Origin: a virus | IMG/VR virus record: IMGVR_UViG_3300025096_000025 | Coordinates: 1 to 53,404 of that record | Length of the DNA stretch: 53,404 nucleotides | Reading direction: 5' to 3' (one strand) | The notes under the pieces: model-generated | Databases searched by the model: none | Seen by the model: only the letters and a program-made list of their open reading frames with translations | Told to the model about the DNA's origin: nothing | Shown: positions 14,299 to 21,460 of the stretch, piece after piece | Numbering within the stretch: the first letter of the stretch is position 1 | How the letters are laid out: each line of letters opens with the position of its first letter | Program-made: the position numbers and the translations under genes

Positions 14299-14745
14299 AT
14301 GACAGATCCTCGTTATGTTAATGACCTTTCGAATGTTTATACGGAGATGTATACTCCTGCTGGTAGGGAGAGGCCATTAACCGAACAACAAGTAAAGGAT
14401 GAGCGCGGTGAAGAGGAGGAGCATGATTATGATATTCCAAAATGGAAGCGGCTTTTAAATCAGCAAGCAGCTAAAGAAAAATTTAAGCGACCTCCTTATG
14501 CGCATACATCTGACCCACGGGAAGAGACTACCGAGGAAGAAGAACAGCCAGGTCAAGATGTAGGACCGGGTAGTGCGGTTGTAAGTAAATATATTGATGT
14601 ATTAGAGTTAAAGAACCAAACTGCTAGCCATCAAGCTCAACAATATCTAGAAACTATTATAGATAATGTACCTACTGCAGCTGGTGGGGTAAATATCCAT
14701 AGTATAATTAAAGACGCCTTCATTGCAGGCACTAAAGCAATTTAA
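14299..14745 (+). CDS. Acidic late protein (148 aa)
   Basis: The N terminus (YVNDLSNVYTEMYTP) loosely matches the LxxxYxxM pattern shared by other late proteins here. The central region is charged and low in complexity; the C-terminal 50 residues (VVSKYIDVLELKNQTASHQ and on) look like a folded helix bundle. Function unknown; a head-associated protein is plausible. Confidence 0.6.
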   Translation: MTDPRYVNDLSNVYTEMYTPAGRERPLTEQQVKDERGEEEEHDYDIPKWKRLLNQQAAKEKFKRPPYAHTSDPREETTEEEEQPGQDVGPGSAVVSKYIDVLELKNQTASHQAQQYLETIIDNVPTAAGGVNIHSIIKDAFIAGTKAI

Positions 14746-14756
14746 TTCGTCATGTT

Positions 14757-15284
14757 ATGGACAAAGATCAAAATGATGGACCATCTACACTCCCACTTGA
14801 AGTCAGGGAAGAATACAGAAGAAAGTTATTATCTGTATGGGAGCACACCCGGGCTGTAAGAGCAGCCGCTGTTAAATTAGCTACGCGGCTTATTGATAAC
14901 GCTGAAGCTGATAATGACTTAGAGCTAGCTAGAAGGTTATTACAGCGCTGCAGTAGGCACGATTTATCAAAGTTTCAAGGAATAGAATGGGATACTCTCC
15001 ATAGAGATGAAGATAAAACAGCTTTAAAATTAGCTATACATCAGCATCAGCAAACAAATGATCACCACCCGGAGTATCATGTAGACGGTATTGCTGCTAT
15101 GAATGATGCACAGGTGGCTGAAATGGTCTGTGATTGGTATGCTAGACAATCTGAAATGGGTACGGATTTTAGATCTTTTATACGTAAAGAGGCTCCGAAG
15201 CGATGGGGGTTTACAACAAAATCTAAAATATATAAAACAATAAAAAGGTTTGTTGACCTCTTGCTTGATCCAGTTTTTAAATAA
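14757..15284 (+). CDS. DUF5662-like protein (175 aa)
   Basis: The run CSRHDLSKFQ, followed by HQHQQTNDHHPEYH, is typical of the phage DUF5662 family, whose His/Asp pattern recalls HD-type metal sites. A basic C terminus follows. The biochemical role of the family is not established to my knowledge. It lies 11 nt after its neighbour, without an obvious promoter. Confidence 0.65.
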   Translation: MDKDQNDGPSTLPLEVREEYRRKLLSVWEHTRAVRAAAVKLATRLIDNAEADNDLELARRLLQRCSRHDLSKFQGIEWDTLHRDEDKTALKLAIHQHQQTNDHHPEYHVDGIAAMNDAQVAEMVCDWYARQSEMGTDFRSFIRKEAPKRWGFTTKSKIYKTIKRFVDLLLDPVFK

Positions 15285-15293
15285 ATATATTAT
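15281..15293 (+). promoter_or_regulatory. Late promoter
   Basis: ATAAATA at 15281-15287 (-13 to -7), overlapping the preceding stop codon. Confidence 0.75.
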
Positions 15294-16496
15294 ATGAGCG
15301 ACGAAGATGATAAAGAGGCTGTAGGTATCCCCTTAGAAAAAACAGAACCGGTTGATGATATTCCTGTGTTGGATAGTATTCCAGACCTAGAAATCCCAGA
15401 TATAGATTTAGAAGATTTTGATATTCCAGATGAAGAAGAAACAGCAGTAGAAGATGAATCTGGCGGTTCACAGGTATTTGCTTGGATTGGTTCTGGTCAA
15501 GGCGGCGGTAGAATTGCTAAGGCTTTTTATGATAGAGGTTATAAAAAATGCATCGCTGTTAATACCTCGCACCATGACTTAGATGGTTTAGATATTCCGA
15601 AAGAACAAAAATTATTACTAGATGTTGGTGAACAAGGTGCTGGTAAGGATATGGAAAAAGGGTATGCAGCTGCTAACAAGTATAAGCAGAATATCTTTGA
15701 TCTTATGCGTAAAGTATATGGTAACAATGTAGACCATGTGTTTGTCTGTGTTGGAGCTGGCGGTGGTAGCGGCTCTGGTTCTTCTTTAGTGCTAATTGAT
15801 ATCGCTAAAAAGTACATGAAGTATATTGGACATGATAATCCAGACGAAAGAGTTGGTGTAGTAATGTCACTACCAACTAGAGGTGAAGCAACGTCTCCCA
15901 TAGTCTCCAGTAATGCACATAAGGTTCTCAAGACAGTAGGTGACTATGCTGAGAATGATTCTATTTCACCTCTCTTAATTATTGACAATTCAAAGATAGA
16001 AAGGTTATATAAAGGACTAACAGTGAAGCAGTTTTGGCCAACAGTTAATAATACTATATCAGGTCTCTTTCATGTGTTTAATGTATTAACAAGTAACCCT
16101 TCACCATATACGTCTTTTGATCCGACGGATTATGCTAGTGTATTAAGGTGTGGCGGCGTTATGGTGCTTGGTGTAGCAAAGCTTAAAGAGTTTGAAGATG
16201 AACAAAAAGTATCAGCTGCTATAAAGTCGAATCTTGAGAAAACATTATTAACAGATGTAGAATTATCAGACGCTAAAGTAGCTGCTTGTGTAGCTATTGG
16301 TAGTAAAGATATTATGGAAAACACTCCAGGTTTAATGGATAGTCTATCTTATGGATTTGATACCTTAGGATCTGTATGTCCTAAAGCTACAGTACATAGA
16401 GGTATATATGAAGACAACAAAGATAGCTTAAGACTGTATACAATTGTGTCTGGTTTAGATATTCCTAAGAAAAGACTACAACAATTATCATCATAG
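15294..16496 (+). CDS. FtsZ/tubulin-like GTPase
   Basis: The 400-aa protein has an acidic, repetitive 60-residue N-terminal extension (IPDLEIPDIDLEDFDIPDEE), then a tubulin/FtsZ fold. GSGQGGGRIAKAF (residues 66-78) is the first nucleotide loop. GAGGGSGSGSS (154-164) is the tubulin signature. VNTSHHDLDGL and the acidic G112-E113-Q114 segment fit the remaining nucleotide contacts. Related phage proteins (PhuZ, TubZ types) form filaments that position DNA or capsids. The late promoter puts expression in the structural phase. The C-terminal third is divergent, so assignment to a named subfamily is not possible. Confidence 0.8.
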   Translation: MSDEDDKEAVGIPLEKTEPVDDIPVLDSIPDLEIPDIDLEDFDIPDEEETAVEDESGGSQVFAWIGSGQGGGRIAKAFYDRGYKKCIAVNTSHHDLDGLDIPKEQKLLLDVGEQGAGKDMEKGYAAANKYKQNIFDLMRKVYGNNVDHVFVCVGAGGGSGSGSSLVLIDIAKKYMKYIGHDNPDERVGVVMSLPTRGEATSPIVSSNAHKVLKTVGDYAENDSISPLLIIDNSKIERLYKGLTVKQFWPTVNNTISGLFHVFNVLTSNPSPYTSFDPTDYASVLRCGGVMVLGVAKLKEFEDEQKVSAAIKSNLEKTLLTDVELSDAKVAACVAIGSKDIMENTPGLMDSLSYGFDTLGSVCPKATVHRGIYEDNKDSLRLYTIVSGLDIPKKRLQQLSS

Positions 16497-16522
16497 TTGA
16501 CATTACGAAAACATTATGTATA

Positions 16523-16534
16523 ATAAATATAGAT
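16523..16534 (+). promoter_or_regulatory. Late promoter
   Basis: ATAAATA at 16523-16529, -12 to -6 from the ATG at 16535. Confidence 0.8.
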
Positions 16535-17005
16535 ATGAAACTTAAATTATTTACTGCAATTGCAGTATTAGCTGGACTTGCCACGGCAAGTGGGACTCCT
16601 GAAGAGGAAGAAGGAAGAAAACATCGACATCACCCTGGAATTAAGCAGTTGATTGAAAAGTTTGACAAAGACGGAGATGGTAAGCTAAGTGCTGAAGAGC
16701 GTAAAGCTGCTGGTGAAGCTCGTAAAGCTGAGTTTTTAAAGAAGTTTGACAAAGACGGAGATGGTAAAATTAGCGCTGAAGAAAAGAAAGCTATTGCTGA
16801 AGAATGGAGAAGTCGAAGAGGTGCTCGTCCAGAAGGTCGTCGCCCTAGACCAGAAGGTCGCAAGCCACACGGCAAGCCTGGTAAGCCAGAAGGTCGCAAG
16901 CCACACGGCAAGCCTGGTAAGCCAGAAGGTCGCAAGCCACACGGCAAGCCTGGTAAGCCAGAAGGTCGCAAGCCACACGGCAAAAAGCCTGCTAAAAAAA
17001 AGTAG
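16535..17005 (+). CDS. Secreted EF-hand protein with a basic repeat tail
   Basis: A signal peptide is evident (residues 1-19, ending ATASG). Two canonical EF-hand loops, DKDGDGKLSAEE and DKDGDGKISAEE, lie at about residues 44-55 and 71-82 and should bind Ca2+. From residue 100 the protein consists of nearly identical 12-residue units (PEGRKPHGKPGK) and ends in a Lys-rich tail, so the C terminus is strongly positive. It could bind lipopolysaccharide, peptidoglycan or DNA in the periplasm or outside the cell; this is inference. Expressed late. Confidence 0.8.
   Translation: MKLKLFTAIAVLAGLATASGTPEEEEGRKHRHHPGIKQLIEKFDKDGDGKLSAEERKAAGEARKAEFLKKFDKDGDGKISAEEKKAIAEEWRSRRGARPEGRRPRPEGRKPHGKPGKPEGRKPHGKPGKPEGRKPHGKPGKPEGRKPHGKKPAKKK
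16850..16983 (+). repeat. Tandem 36-bp repeats inside the EF-hand gene
   Basis: About 3.7 near-perfect copies of a 36-bp unit (starts 16850, 16886, 16922, 16958) encode PEGRKPHGKPGK. Near-identity at DNA level suggests recent expansion or slippage. Confidence 0.85.
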
Positions 17006-17079
17006 GACTAACCGCTCTCTGTAAGTGTGAAAAAACATGTGGATGTTCAGTTCTATCCTGCTCATGCATTAAATAACTT

Positions 17080-17495
17080 GGGGGTGTCTTGGATTCGACA
17101 TTAATTTGGATTTATGACCCGCATACCGTGGTTAATCGGTTGGCCACGTTAAAAGCCGATTAAAACACCATAACTGCAGAACACGAAGAAGCAGACCTTC
17201 TTTTGCAAGCAGAGTACATCCTTAACAACCCTGACGAGTTCTTGGTTGAAGAGGAAGTCCTCATGGCTGCCTAAAGAAAACAAATATGGATTCTCATAAA
17301 ATATTTGGGTAACAGAATGAGTTGTTGTTAGCTAACGATCAATGTAAAACCAGTTAGATTAGAGTATTACTAATTAAAAGAAATATAGGATTGGTTGGTA
17401 TGACCATATATCCTTAAAATAGAATATATCTAAGTATGTAGACGGTCATATTGATGGCTTGATGGACAGGGGTTCGATCCCCCTCACCTCCACCA
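17080..17495 (+). ncRNA. ssrA: Transfer-messenger RNA (tmRNA)
   Basis: The 5' end GGGGGTG (17080-17086) pairs with CACCTCC (17485-17491), followed by a discriminator A and an encoded CCA (17493-17495). The 5' domain has the tmRNA hallmark TTGGATTCGACA (17089-17100), and the 3' domain a tRNA T-arm with GGTTCGATCC (17471-17480). The most likely resume codon is GCA at 17176, opening a 32-codon tag frame that begins AEHEEADLLL, ends EEEVLMAA and stops with TAA at 17272-17274. The terminal Ala-Ala fits a protease-recognition degron. tmRNA with SmpB rescues stalled ribosomes. The role on a phage genome is unclear; no smpB is seen in this window. Confidence 0.9.
17176..17274 (+). other. tmRNA tag reading frame (32 codons)
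   Basis: An open frame from GCA at 17176 to TAA at 17272-17274. It is much longer than the 10-residue tag of E. coli and very acidic, ending in MAA. A later GCA (17191 or 17209) could be the true resume codon and would shorten the tag to 27 or 21 residues. Confidence 0.65.
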
Positions 17496-17498
17496 ATA

Positions 17499-17524
17499 GG
17501 AACCGCTCTATAATAAATATATAC
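17499..17524 (+). promoter_or_regulatory. Composite early/late promoter
   Basis: GGAAC (17499), TATAAT (17509-17514) and an overlapping ATAAATA (17513-17519, -12 to -6) precede the GTG at 17525, starting 4 nt after the tmRNA end. Confidence 0.7.
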
Positions 17525-18340
17525 GTGACTCAACAATTTGACGAAAATATGAAAGAGATAGTTCTTGGATTAATAGCTATAGGATCTGCGCCATTTTCAG
17601 CAGATAAAATACAGGATTATTTAGATAAAAGACCTGAATCCATAGAGCAAAAAATTAATGCTGTACAGGCATCTGAAGACATTATTTCATCAACAAGCTT
17701 TCATAGAGCAGCTGAAGAGTATCTTAAACAATATGACGCGAGAAATAAAAACGGGTATACTCCTCCGGAGCCAAGAACAGCTACCAAGACAAGGCCTGCA
17801 GTAGAAGATATACCACCAGATAAATCTGATTCTGATATATTAAGCATCGCTAGCAATTTAATTAAGCCGGTTGAAATATATGGCACAGATATAAGCGATC
17901 CACGTAATAAGAAATTTCTAAGACCTTATACAGATGATGTTGGTGTATATACTATTGGTATTGGTCATAAAATAGGTGACGGTTCAAAGACTGCAAAACA
18001 GAAATGGATAAGCAAGTATGGTAATTCTATTTCTCCGCGATTTGCAGAAAAGCTCTTTAACAATAAATTAGACTTTCATTTGAACCGTGTAAAGGATATT
18101 TTTGGATTAACTTTAAATGATTTATCTGATCAGCAAGCAGCTGTATTATTAGACATTAGTTATAGAGGTGATCTCTTACCGGACATGGATTGGGTAGAGT
18201 TATTACAAAAGGGGGAGAATGTAAAAGCTGCAAATAAATATCTAGACCATCAAGAATATAAAAAACGGAAAAAGAGAGGGAGAGACGGGGTAGTAAAAAG
18301 GATGGAACGTAATGCTGGTATACTTGCAAGTACAACTTAA
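17525..18340 (+). CDS. Phage lysozyme / muramidase (GH24-like endolysin)
   Basis: The GTG at 17525 fits the late box; the longer ATG frame at 17459 would overlap the tmRNA and is rejected. The C-terminal domain (about residues 100-271) carries PYTDDVGVYTIGIGHKIG, matching the DxxGxxTIGxGH core of T4-lysozyme-type muramidases. The catalytic Glu is normally about 9 residues before the Asp; here the nearest candidate is in PVEIYG, displaced by an insertion of about 14 residues. The N-terminal 100 residues are charged and of unknown function. A second lysin (amidase) lies at 20515. Confidence 0.75.
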   Translation: MTQQFDENMKEIVLGLIAIGSAPFSADKIQDYLDKRPESIEQKINAVQASEDIISSTSFHRAAEEYLKQYDARNKNGYTPPEPRTATKTRPAVEDIPPDKSDSDILSIASNLIKPVEIYGTDISDPRNKKFLRPYTDDVGVYTIGIGHKIGDGSKTAKQKWISKYGNSISPRFAEKLFNNKLDFHLNRVKDIFGLTLNDLSDQQAAVLLDISYRGDLLPDMDWVELLQKGENVKAANKYLDHQEYKKRKKRGRDGVVKRMERNAGILASTT

Positions 18341-18348
18341 ATAATAAT
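18337..18348 (+). promoter_or_regulatory. Late promoter
   Basis: TTAAATA at 18337-18343 (-12 to -6 from the ATG at 18349), containing the stop codon of the lysozyme gene. Confidence 0.65.
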
Positions 18349-18672
18349 ATGGCCGTTACAAAAACATTAATTAAAGCTGTACCGTTTGTACCTTCAGGTG
18401 ATTTACGGCGCCAAGTTGATACATGGGAATTAACAATGGCTTTCCAAAGCGGTGTGTCCGGAGCTTCAGATTATTTATATAAAGAATATACAGGTCATTG
18501 CCCTAATGGTGTTATTATAGAGAGGCTAGGGGCTTCCAAACCTGCGGCAGATTTTACTAGAGCCGAGCTAGAGACTTTATGTACTGTGGATGAATGGACG
18601 ACGGAGTTTTTATCTCTCTCAGTTGCTGCTGATACTCCTGAAGCTGATACTTCCTATACTATTCCTTCTTAA
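18349..18672 (+). CDS. Hypothetical late protein (107 aa)
   Basis: A soluble alpha/beta protein (MAVTKTLIKAVPFVPSGDLR). Composition and late promoter suggest a virion or assembly component. No family recognised. Confidence 0.65.
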   Translation: MAVTKTLIKAVPFVPSGDLRRQVDTWELTMAFQSGVSGASDYLYKEYTGHCPNGVIIERLGASKPAADFTRAELETLCTVDEWTTEFLSLSVAADTPEADTSYTIPS

Positions 18673-18732
18673 ATTTAAGAAAGTCTTAAAAATAAAAATT
18701 AAGGTGTTGCAATTGAAATTTCTGTTATTATA

Positions 18733-18746
18733 ATAAATACATGTAT
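18733..18746 (+). promoter_or_regulatory. Late promoter
   Basis: ATAAATA at 18733-18739. Its spacing (-14 to -8) favours the ATG at 18747 over the ATG at 18741, which would be too close. Confidence 0.7.
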
Positions 18747-19223
18747 ATGAAAAAAGTAACTACATTACTTGCTGCACTTGCCCTGGCTAGTGTTGCATTT
18801 GTCGGACCGGCTACTGCAGCAACTGTTGCCGGTGTTGAATTTGCTGACCTTAAGGCTGGTATTACCACTACTAATGGTAGTGATCCTGCTCTTACGATCG
18901 GTGCAACCACTCCTATTACACTTGCTGGTGTAGATCTCGGTCTTGAGCTAGCTCTTGGAGTTAACGGTGATGACGTCCTCGGGGATGTTAACGTATCGTA
19001 TGATGCGTATACCTTCGGTGCTGCAACGGTTTTTGCAACCGGTGGCATTGGGCTAAATTGGCTTGATACTAGCAGTATTGGATTTGATGTTCGCATCGGA
19101 CCTGGTATCTCTTATGCTTTAGGAGATGGTAAAGCTGTTTTTGCAACCTACACCTTTGGTTATGATTTTGACGCTGAAGATACTGATGAGCAAGTGCGCG
19201 TTGGTGTTTCTTTTAAGTTCTAA
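18747..19223 (+). CDS. Small outer-membrane beta-barrel-like protein (158 aa)
   Basis: A clear signal peptide (MKKVTTLLAALALASVAFVG, cleaved after PATA) precedes about 135 residues of alternating polar and nonpolar strands rich in Gly, Ala and Thr. The C terminus VRVGVSFKF ends in Phe, the usual signature for outer-membrane insertion. An 8-strand barrel would fit the size. Its role may be receptor masking, superinfection exclusion or envelope change before lysis; none is demonstrable here. Late promoter upstream, strong terminator downstream. Confidence 0.75.
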   Translation: MKKVTTLLAALALASVAFVGPATAATVAGVEFADLKAGITTTNGSDPALTIGATTPITLAGVDLGLELALGVNGDDVLGDVNVSYDAYTFGAATVFATGGIGLNWLDTSSIGFDVRIGPGISYALGDGKAVFATYTFGYDFDAEDTDEQVRVGVSFKF

Positions 19224-19253
19224 TTAATTTAAAAAATAAATATTAAAACCACG

Positions 19254-19285
19254 ACGCCCTTGGATTAATCCAAGGGCGTTTTTTT
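19254..19285 (+). terminator. Intrinsic terminator
   Basis: A perfect 26-nt palindrome (half-site ACGCCCTTGGATT, 19254-19279) is followed by a run of seven T. It ends the rightward late unit. The next genes lie on the other strand. Confidence 0.9.
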
Positions 19286-19373
19286 ATGATTATCTAATTG
19301 ATGAGAGGCTCTATTGCTCTCCTAGGAGATTCAACGGAGACGCTGTTGTAGCGTTAAAGTAAGTAATATACCG

Positions 19374-19511
19374 CTACTTCTTACGTCGTTTTGGTCGACC
19401 GCCTTGACCTCGATATTTTTTATGACCTTTTGAATTTCTACTAACACCTTGTCTAGTTTTTTTAGGTGTCGCCGTGTCGACCTTCCAGGTACATGTTTTC
19501 TTTTTAGCCAT
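19374..19511 (-). CDS. Small basic protein (45 aa)
   Basis: MAKKKTCTWKVDTATPKKTR, then a Lys/Arg/Gly-rich tail (KYRGQGGRPKRRKK). It overlaps the end of the upstream gene by 8 nt. Nucleic-acid binding is likely from composition only. Confidence 0.6.
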   Translation of the reverse strand: MAKKKTCTWKVDTATPKKTRQGVSRNSKGHKKYRGQGGRPKRRKK

Positions 19512-19716
19512 ATGTTTCTCTAATTACATTATCATCAGAAAGTACTACAATATTGTGATCATTATCCCAGTAGGCACTTGCTGTTACTCCTTCAGAGGAA
19601 AGGGCTTTTAGCTTATCTTGTGCTTCTGAGAATTTACGGCCGGCGCTTTTAGCCCACATTTTAAGATCTTGTGGAAATATTAGCTCTAAATCACTCACAA
19701 CATTCACCTTCGCCAC
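19504..19716 (-). CDS. Hypothetical protein (70 aa)
   Basis: Starts with GTG at 19716, overlapping the upstream 47-aa gene by 26 nt. It ends with a small alpha/beta segment (ASAYWDNDHNIVVLSDDN). No family recognised. Confidence 0.6.
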   Translation of the reverse strand: MAKVNVVSDLELIFPQDLKMWAKSAGRKFSEAQDKLKALSSEGVTASAYWDNDHNIVVLSDDNVIRETYG

Positions 19717-19834
19717 AAGGACATGGCTCTACTTCCGCCTCTTCTTCTTCTTTTTCACAGAAAATAGCCTCCCACCGTCTGGCGTACTCATCATAAGGCA
19801 CAGACCGCGGTCTTTCTTTACTACCCTTACCCAT
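19691..19834 (-). CDS. Small acidic Cys-rich protein (47 aa)
   Basis: MGKGSKERPRSVPYDEYARR, then a glutamate run and a PCPCGEGECC cluster. The start (ATG, complement of 19832-19834) touches the stop of the spanin gene, so it belongs to the leftward operon. The Cys cluster may bind metal. Confidence 0.55.
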   Translation of the reverse strand: MGKGSKERPRSVPYDEYARRWEAIFCEKEEEEAEVEPCPCGEGECCE

Positions 19835-20085
19835 TATTTACCACTATTTCCAAAATAAAGCTGGCGCTCTAATTTTCGAAAGCGTGAGTCGGAATGCCAG
19901 ACTTCATCAGTTTGAGGTGTATATACACCCTTTTTACTCTGAATCGGCGTCCCCGCCGCAAGATTTAAGGTAGAAGGCTGATAAATGTTTAAGGTGCCGC
20001 TTTTCGTCGAGGAGCTCGTCTCGCAAGAGGTCAGCCCTATCGTTAGAATCGACATCACCAGCAGTGCGTAATGTTTCAATTTCAT
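19834..20085 (-). CDS. Outer-membrane spanin lipoprotein (Rz1-like)
   Basis: An 83-aa protein with a signal peptide ending in the lipobox LTSC (Cys near residue 21), then a short Ser/Thr/Pro-rich periplasmic segment. It overlaps the upstream gene (19934-20206) by 152 nt in another frame, the classic Rz/Rz1 arrangement. As o-spanin it would join the i-spanin to bridge the periplasm and fuse the membranes at lysis. Confidence 0.7.
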   Translation of the reverse strand: MKLKHYALLVMSILTIGLTSCETSSSTKSGTLNIYQPSTLNLAAGTPIQSKKGVYTPQTDEVWHSDSRFRKLERQLYFGNSGK

Positions 20086-20206
20086 TGATTAATTTTTTCT
20101 GTTTATTTCTAGATTCAGTAACTACACGGTGATAGTGTGTTTTGTTCCTTAGCTCTAAATAAGCAACTAAGGCTCTTAAAACACCCTTTATTAAACCACC
20201 AGCCAT
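19934..20206 (-). CDS. Inner-membrane spanin candidate (Rz-like)
   Basis: A 90-aa protein with an N-terminal hydrophobic or amphipathic segment (GGLIKGVLRALVAYLEL) and a long coiled coil (residues 25-80, NKQKKLINEIETLR and on). Its partial overlap with a lipoprotein gene and its place between a holin candidate and the amidase support the i-spanin call. The membrane segment is less hydrophobic than in lambda Rz. Confidence 0.6.
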   Translation of the reverse strand: MAGGLIKGVLRALVAYLELRNKTHYHRVVTESRNKQKKLINEIETLRTAGDVDSNDRADLLRDELLDEKRHLKHLSAFYLKSCGGDADSE

Positions 20207-20215
20207 AATTACTAG

Positions 20216-20461
20216 TTACTTTTTAGTAGCTTTTTTAGTAGCCGTTTTAACAACGTCTGTTACAGCTTCCTTTACTTCTGCTTTAGCTTTAGCTTTTCCA
20301 ATATTAAGAGCTAAAACTTCAACGATTCCGTAAATTTTAGCTTTCCATGTCCCTGCAGAAGGTGTAGGGGTGGCGGCACAAAAAGCCGCGGCTGCAGCAA
20401 TTACAGCTGCGATTACGCCAAACCAAGGTTTGTCACTAATGAAGTCAAGTATCATATCCAT
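20216..20461 (-). CDS. Holin candidate (81 aa)
   Basis: One strong hydrophobic helix (WFGVIAAVIAAAAAFCAA, about residues 13-30), a second weaker one (IYGIVEVLALNIG) and a Lys-rich C terminus (TATKKATKK) match small holins. It leads the leftward lysis operon and shares an inverted-repeat promoter region with the amidase gene. Confidence 0.6.
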   Translation of the reverse strand: MDMILDFISDKPWFGVIAAVIAAAAAFCAATPTPSAGTWKAKIYGIVEVLALNIGKAKAKAEVKEAVTDVVKTATKKATKK

Positions 20462-20518
20462 AAAAGTATTTATTTGCCTGAGTGTAATTTACAACTTTTT
20501 AAATAAATACTTTTATGG
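20458..20518. promoter_or_regulatory. Divergent late promoters in a perfect 18-bp inverted repeat
   Basis: CCATAAAAGTATTTATTT (20458-20475) and its exact reverse complement (20501-20518) include both start codons and both ATAAATA boxes (each -12 to -6). Holin candidate and amidase would fire from mirror-image late promoters. Confidence 0.8.
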
Positions 20519-21255
20519 CACTTAAAGATACGACAAAGAAAATACAGGAAGCTGTTGGAGCAACAGCAGACGGTGTATACGGAAAAAACACCGCTTTAAA
20601 AATTATAGGTAAATTAGGTTTTACAAAAGAAGAGTTGACTAAGGTAATACAGAAAAGAACAGATTCTTTAGCAGACGGAGCTTATGGTCCAAATACAGCA
20701 AACACTATTCTTGAAGCATTAGGCTTAAGTGAGCAACCGGCGGTGCCGCAAGTAACATCAAGTGCCGTGGACGGTAGTTATCCGGAGGTTAATAAGCCAT
20801 CACCAAATATTTCTTCATCGAGAATTAGACCAGAGGGTGTAGTACTCCATCATTCCTCAGGCTCTTATGGTGGTTCTGTTAGTTGGATATGCCAATCTAA
20901 ATCACAAGTATCTTATCATTGTATAATTGATACAAATGGTGAAAGAACTATTTTTGCAGATGATGATCGTAGATGTTGGCATGCAGGTAAATCTAGTTTT
21001 AATGGTAGGACAAATTGTAATGGGTTTTTATTGGGGCTAGCTTTTAGTGGTAATACAAATACCAGAGAGTTAACTGATGATGAAGTTGCTTCTGCTGTTG
21101 AGTGGTTAGTACCTAGATTTGAAAAGTGGGGATGGCCAGAAGATTTATCAACAGTTACTACGCATAGAGCAATATCTCCGGGTAGAAAAGATGATCCAGA
21201 TACCCGTGCGGAAGACAAAATAAGGAGTGAATTAGAGGCAGTTCTTAATAAATAA
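20515..21255 (+). CDS. N-acetylmuramoyl-L-alanine amidase endolysin
   Basis: The N-terminal 80 residues contain two short repeats of peptidoglycan-binding type (TADGVYGKNTALKI, LADGAYGPNTANTI). The catalytic amidase_2 (T7-lysozyme-like) domain follows from about residue 100. GVVLHHSSG gives the first zinc His, the WHAG region and VTTHRAISPGRKDDPD give the later ligands. It cleaves the amide bond between MurNAc and the stem peptide. With the muramidase at 17525 it makes a two-lysin set. Confidence 0.9.
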   Translation: MALKDTTKKIQEAVGATADGVYGKNTALKIIGKLGFTKEELTKVIQKRTDSLADGAYGPNTANTILEALGLSEQPAVPQVTSSAVDGSYPEVNKPSPNISSSRIRPEGVVLHHSSGSYGGSVSWICQSKSQVSYHCIIDTNGERTIFADDDRRCWHAGKSSFNGRTNCNGFLLGLAFSGNTNTRELTDDEVASAVEWLVPRFEKWGWPEDLSTVTTHRAISPGRKDDPDTRAEDKIRSELEAVLNK

Positions 21256-21259
21256 TTAT
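21248..21259 (+). promoter_or_regulatory. Late promoter
   Basis: ATAAATA at 21248-21254, -12 to -6 from the ATG at 21260, overlapping the amidase stop codon. Confidence 0.7.
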
Positions 21260-21460
21260 ATGATTACAAGACTGACAGAAACTAGTGTTAAGATATGCTG
21301 TGGAAAAGCCGGATGCCCTGTCGTTGAAAGAATTGATGAAGACCATTACAAGGTTACAGATGACGAAGGTAATACCATCGTTGTTAAGAAAGAAGAACTT
21401 AAGTTAATGGGTGATGCTGTTACCACTATCGACGGTGACGAAAAGTTGCTTTGTGGCTGA
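21260..21460 (+). CDS. Hypothetical protein (66 aa)
   Basis: A small beta-rich protein with CC and C near the start (VKICCGKAGCPVVE) and a charged C-terminal half. Overlaps the next gene by 8 nt. No family recognised. Confidence 0.65.
   Translation: MITRLTETSVKICCGKAGCPVVERIDEDHYKVTDDEGNTIVVKKEELKLMGDAVTTIDGDEKLLCG

Noticed and set aside
16850-16983. CRISPR-like array
   Set aside because: The repeats are contiguous, without spacers, and encode an in-frame protein repeat. The fibre-gene repeats fail for the same reason.
17459-17524. Longer start (ATG 17459) for the lysozyme gene
   Set aside because: It would translate the 3' end of the tmRNA; the GTG at 17525 has a late box at the standard distance.
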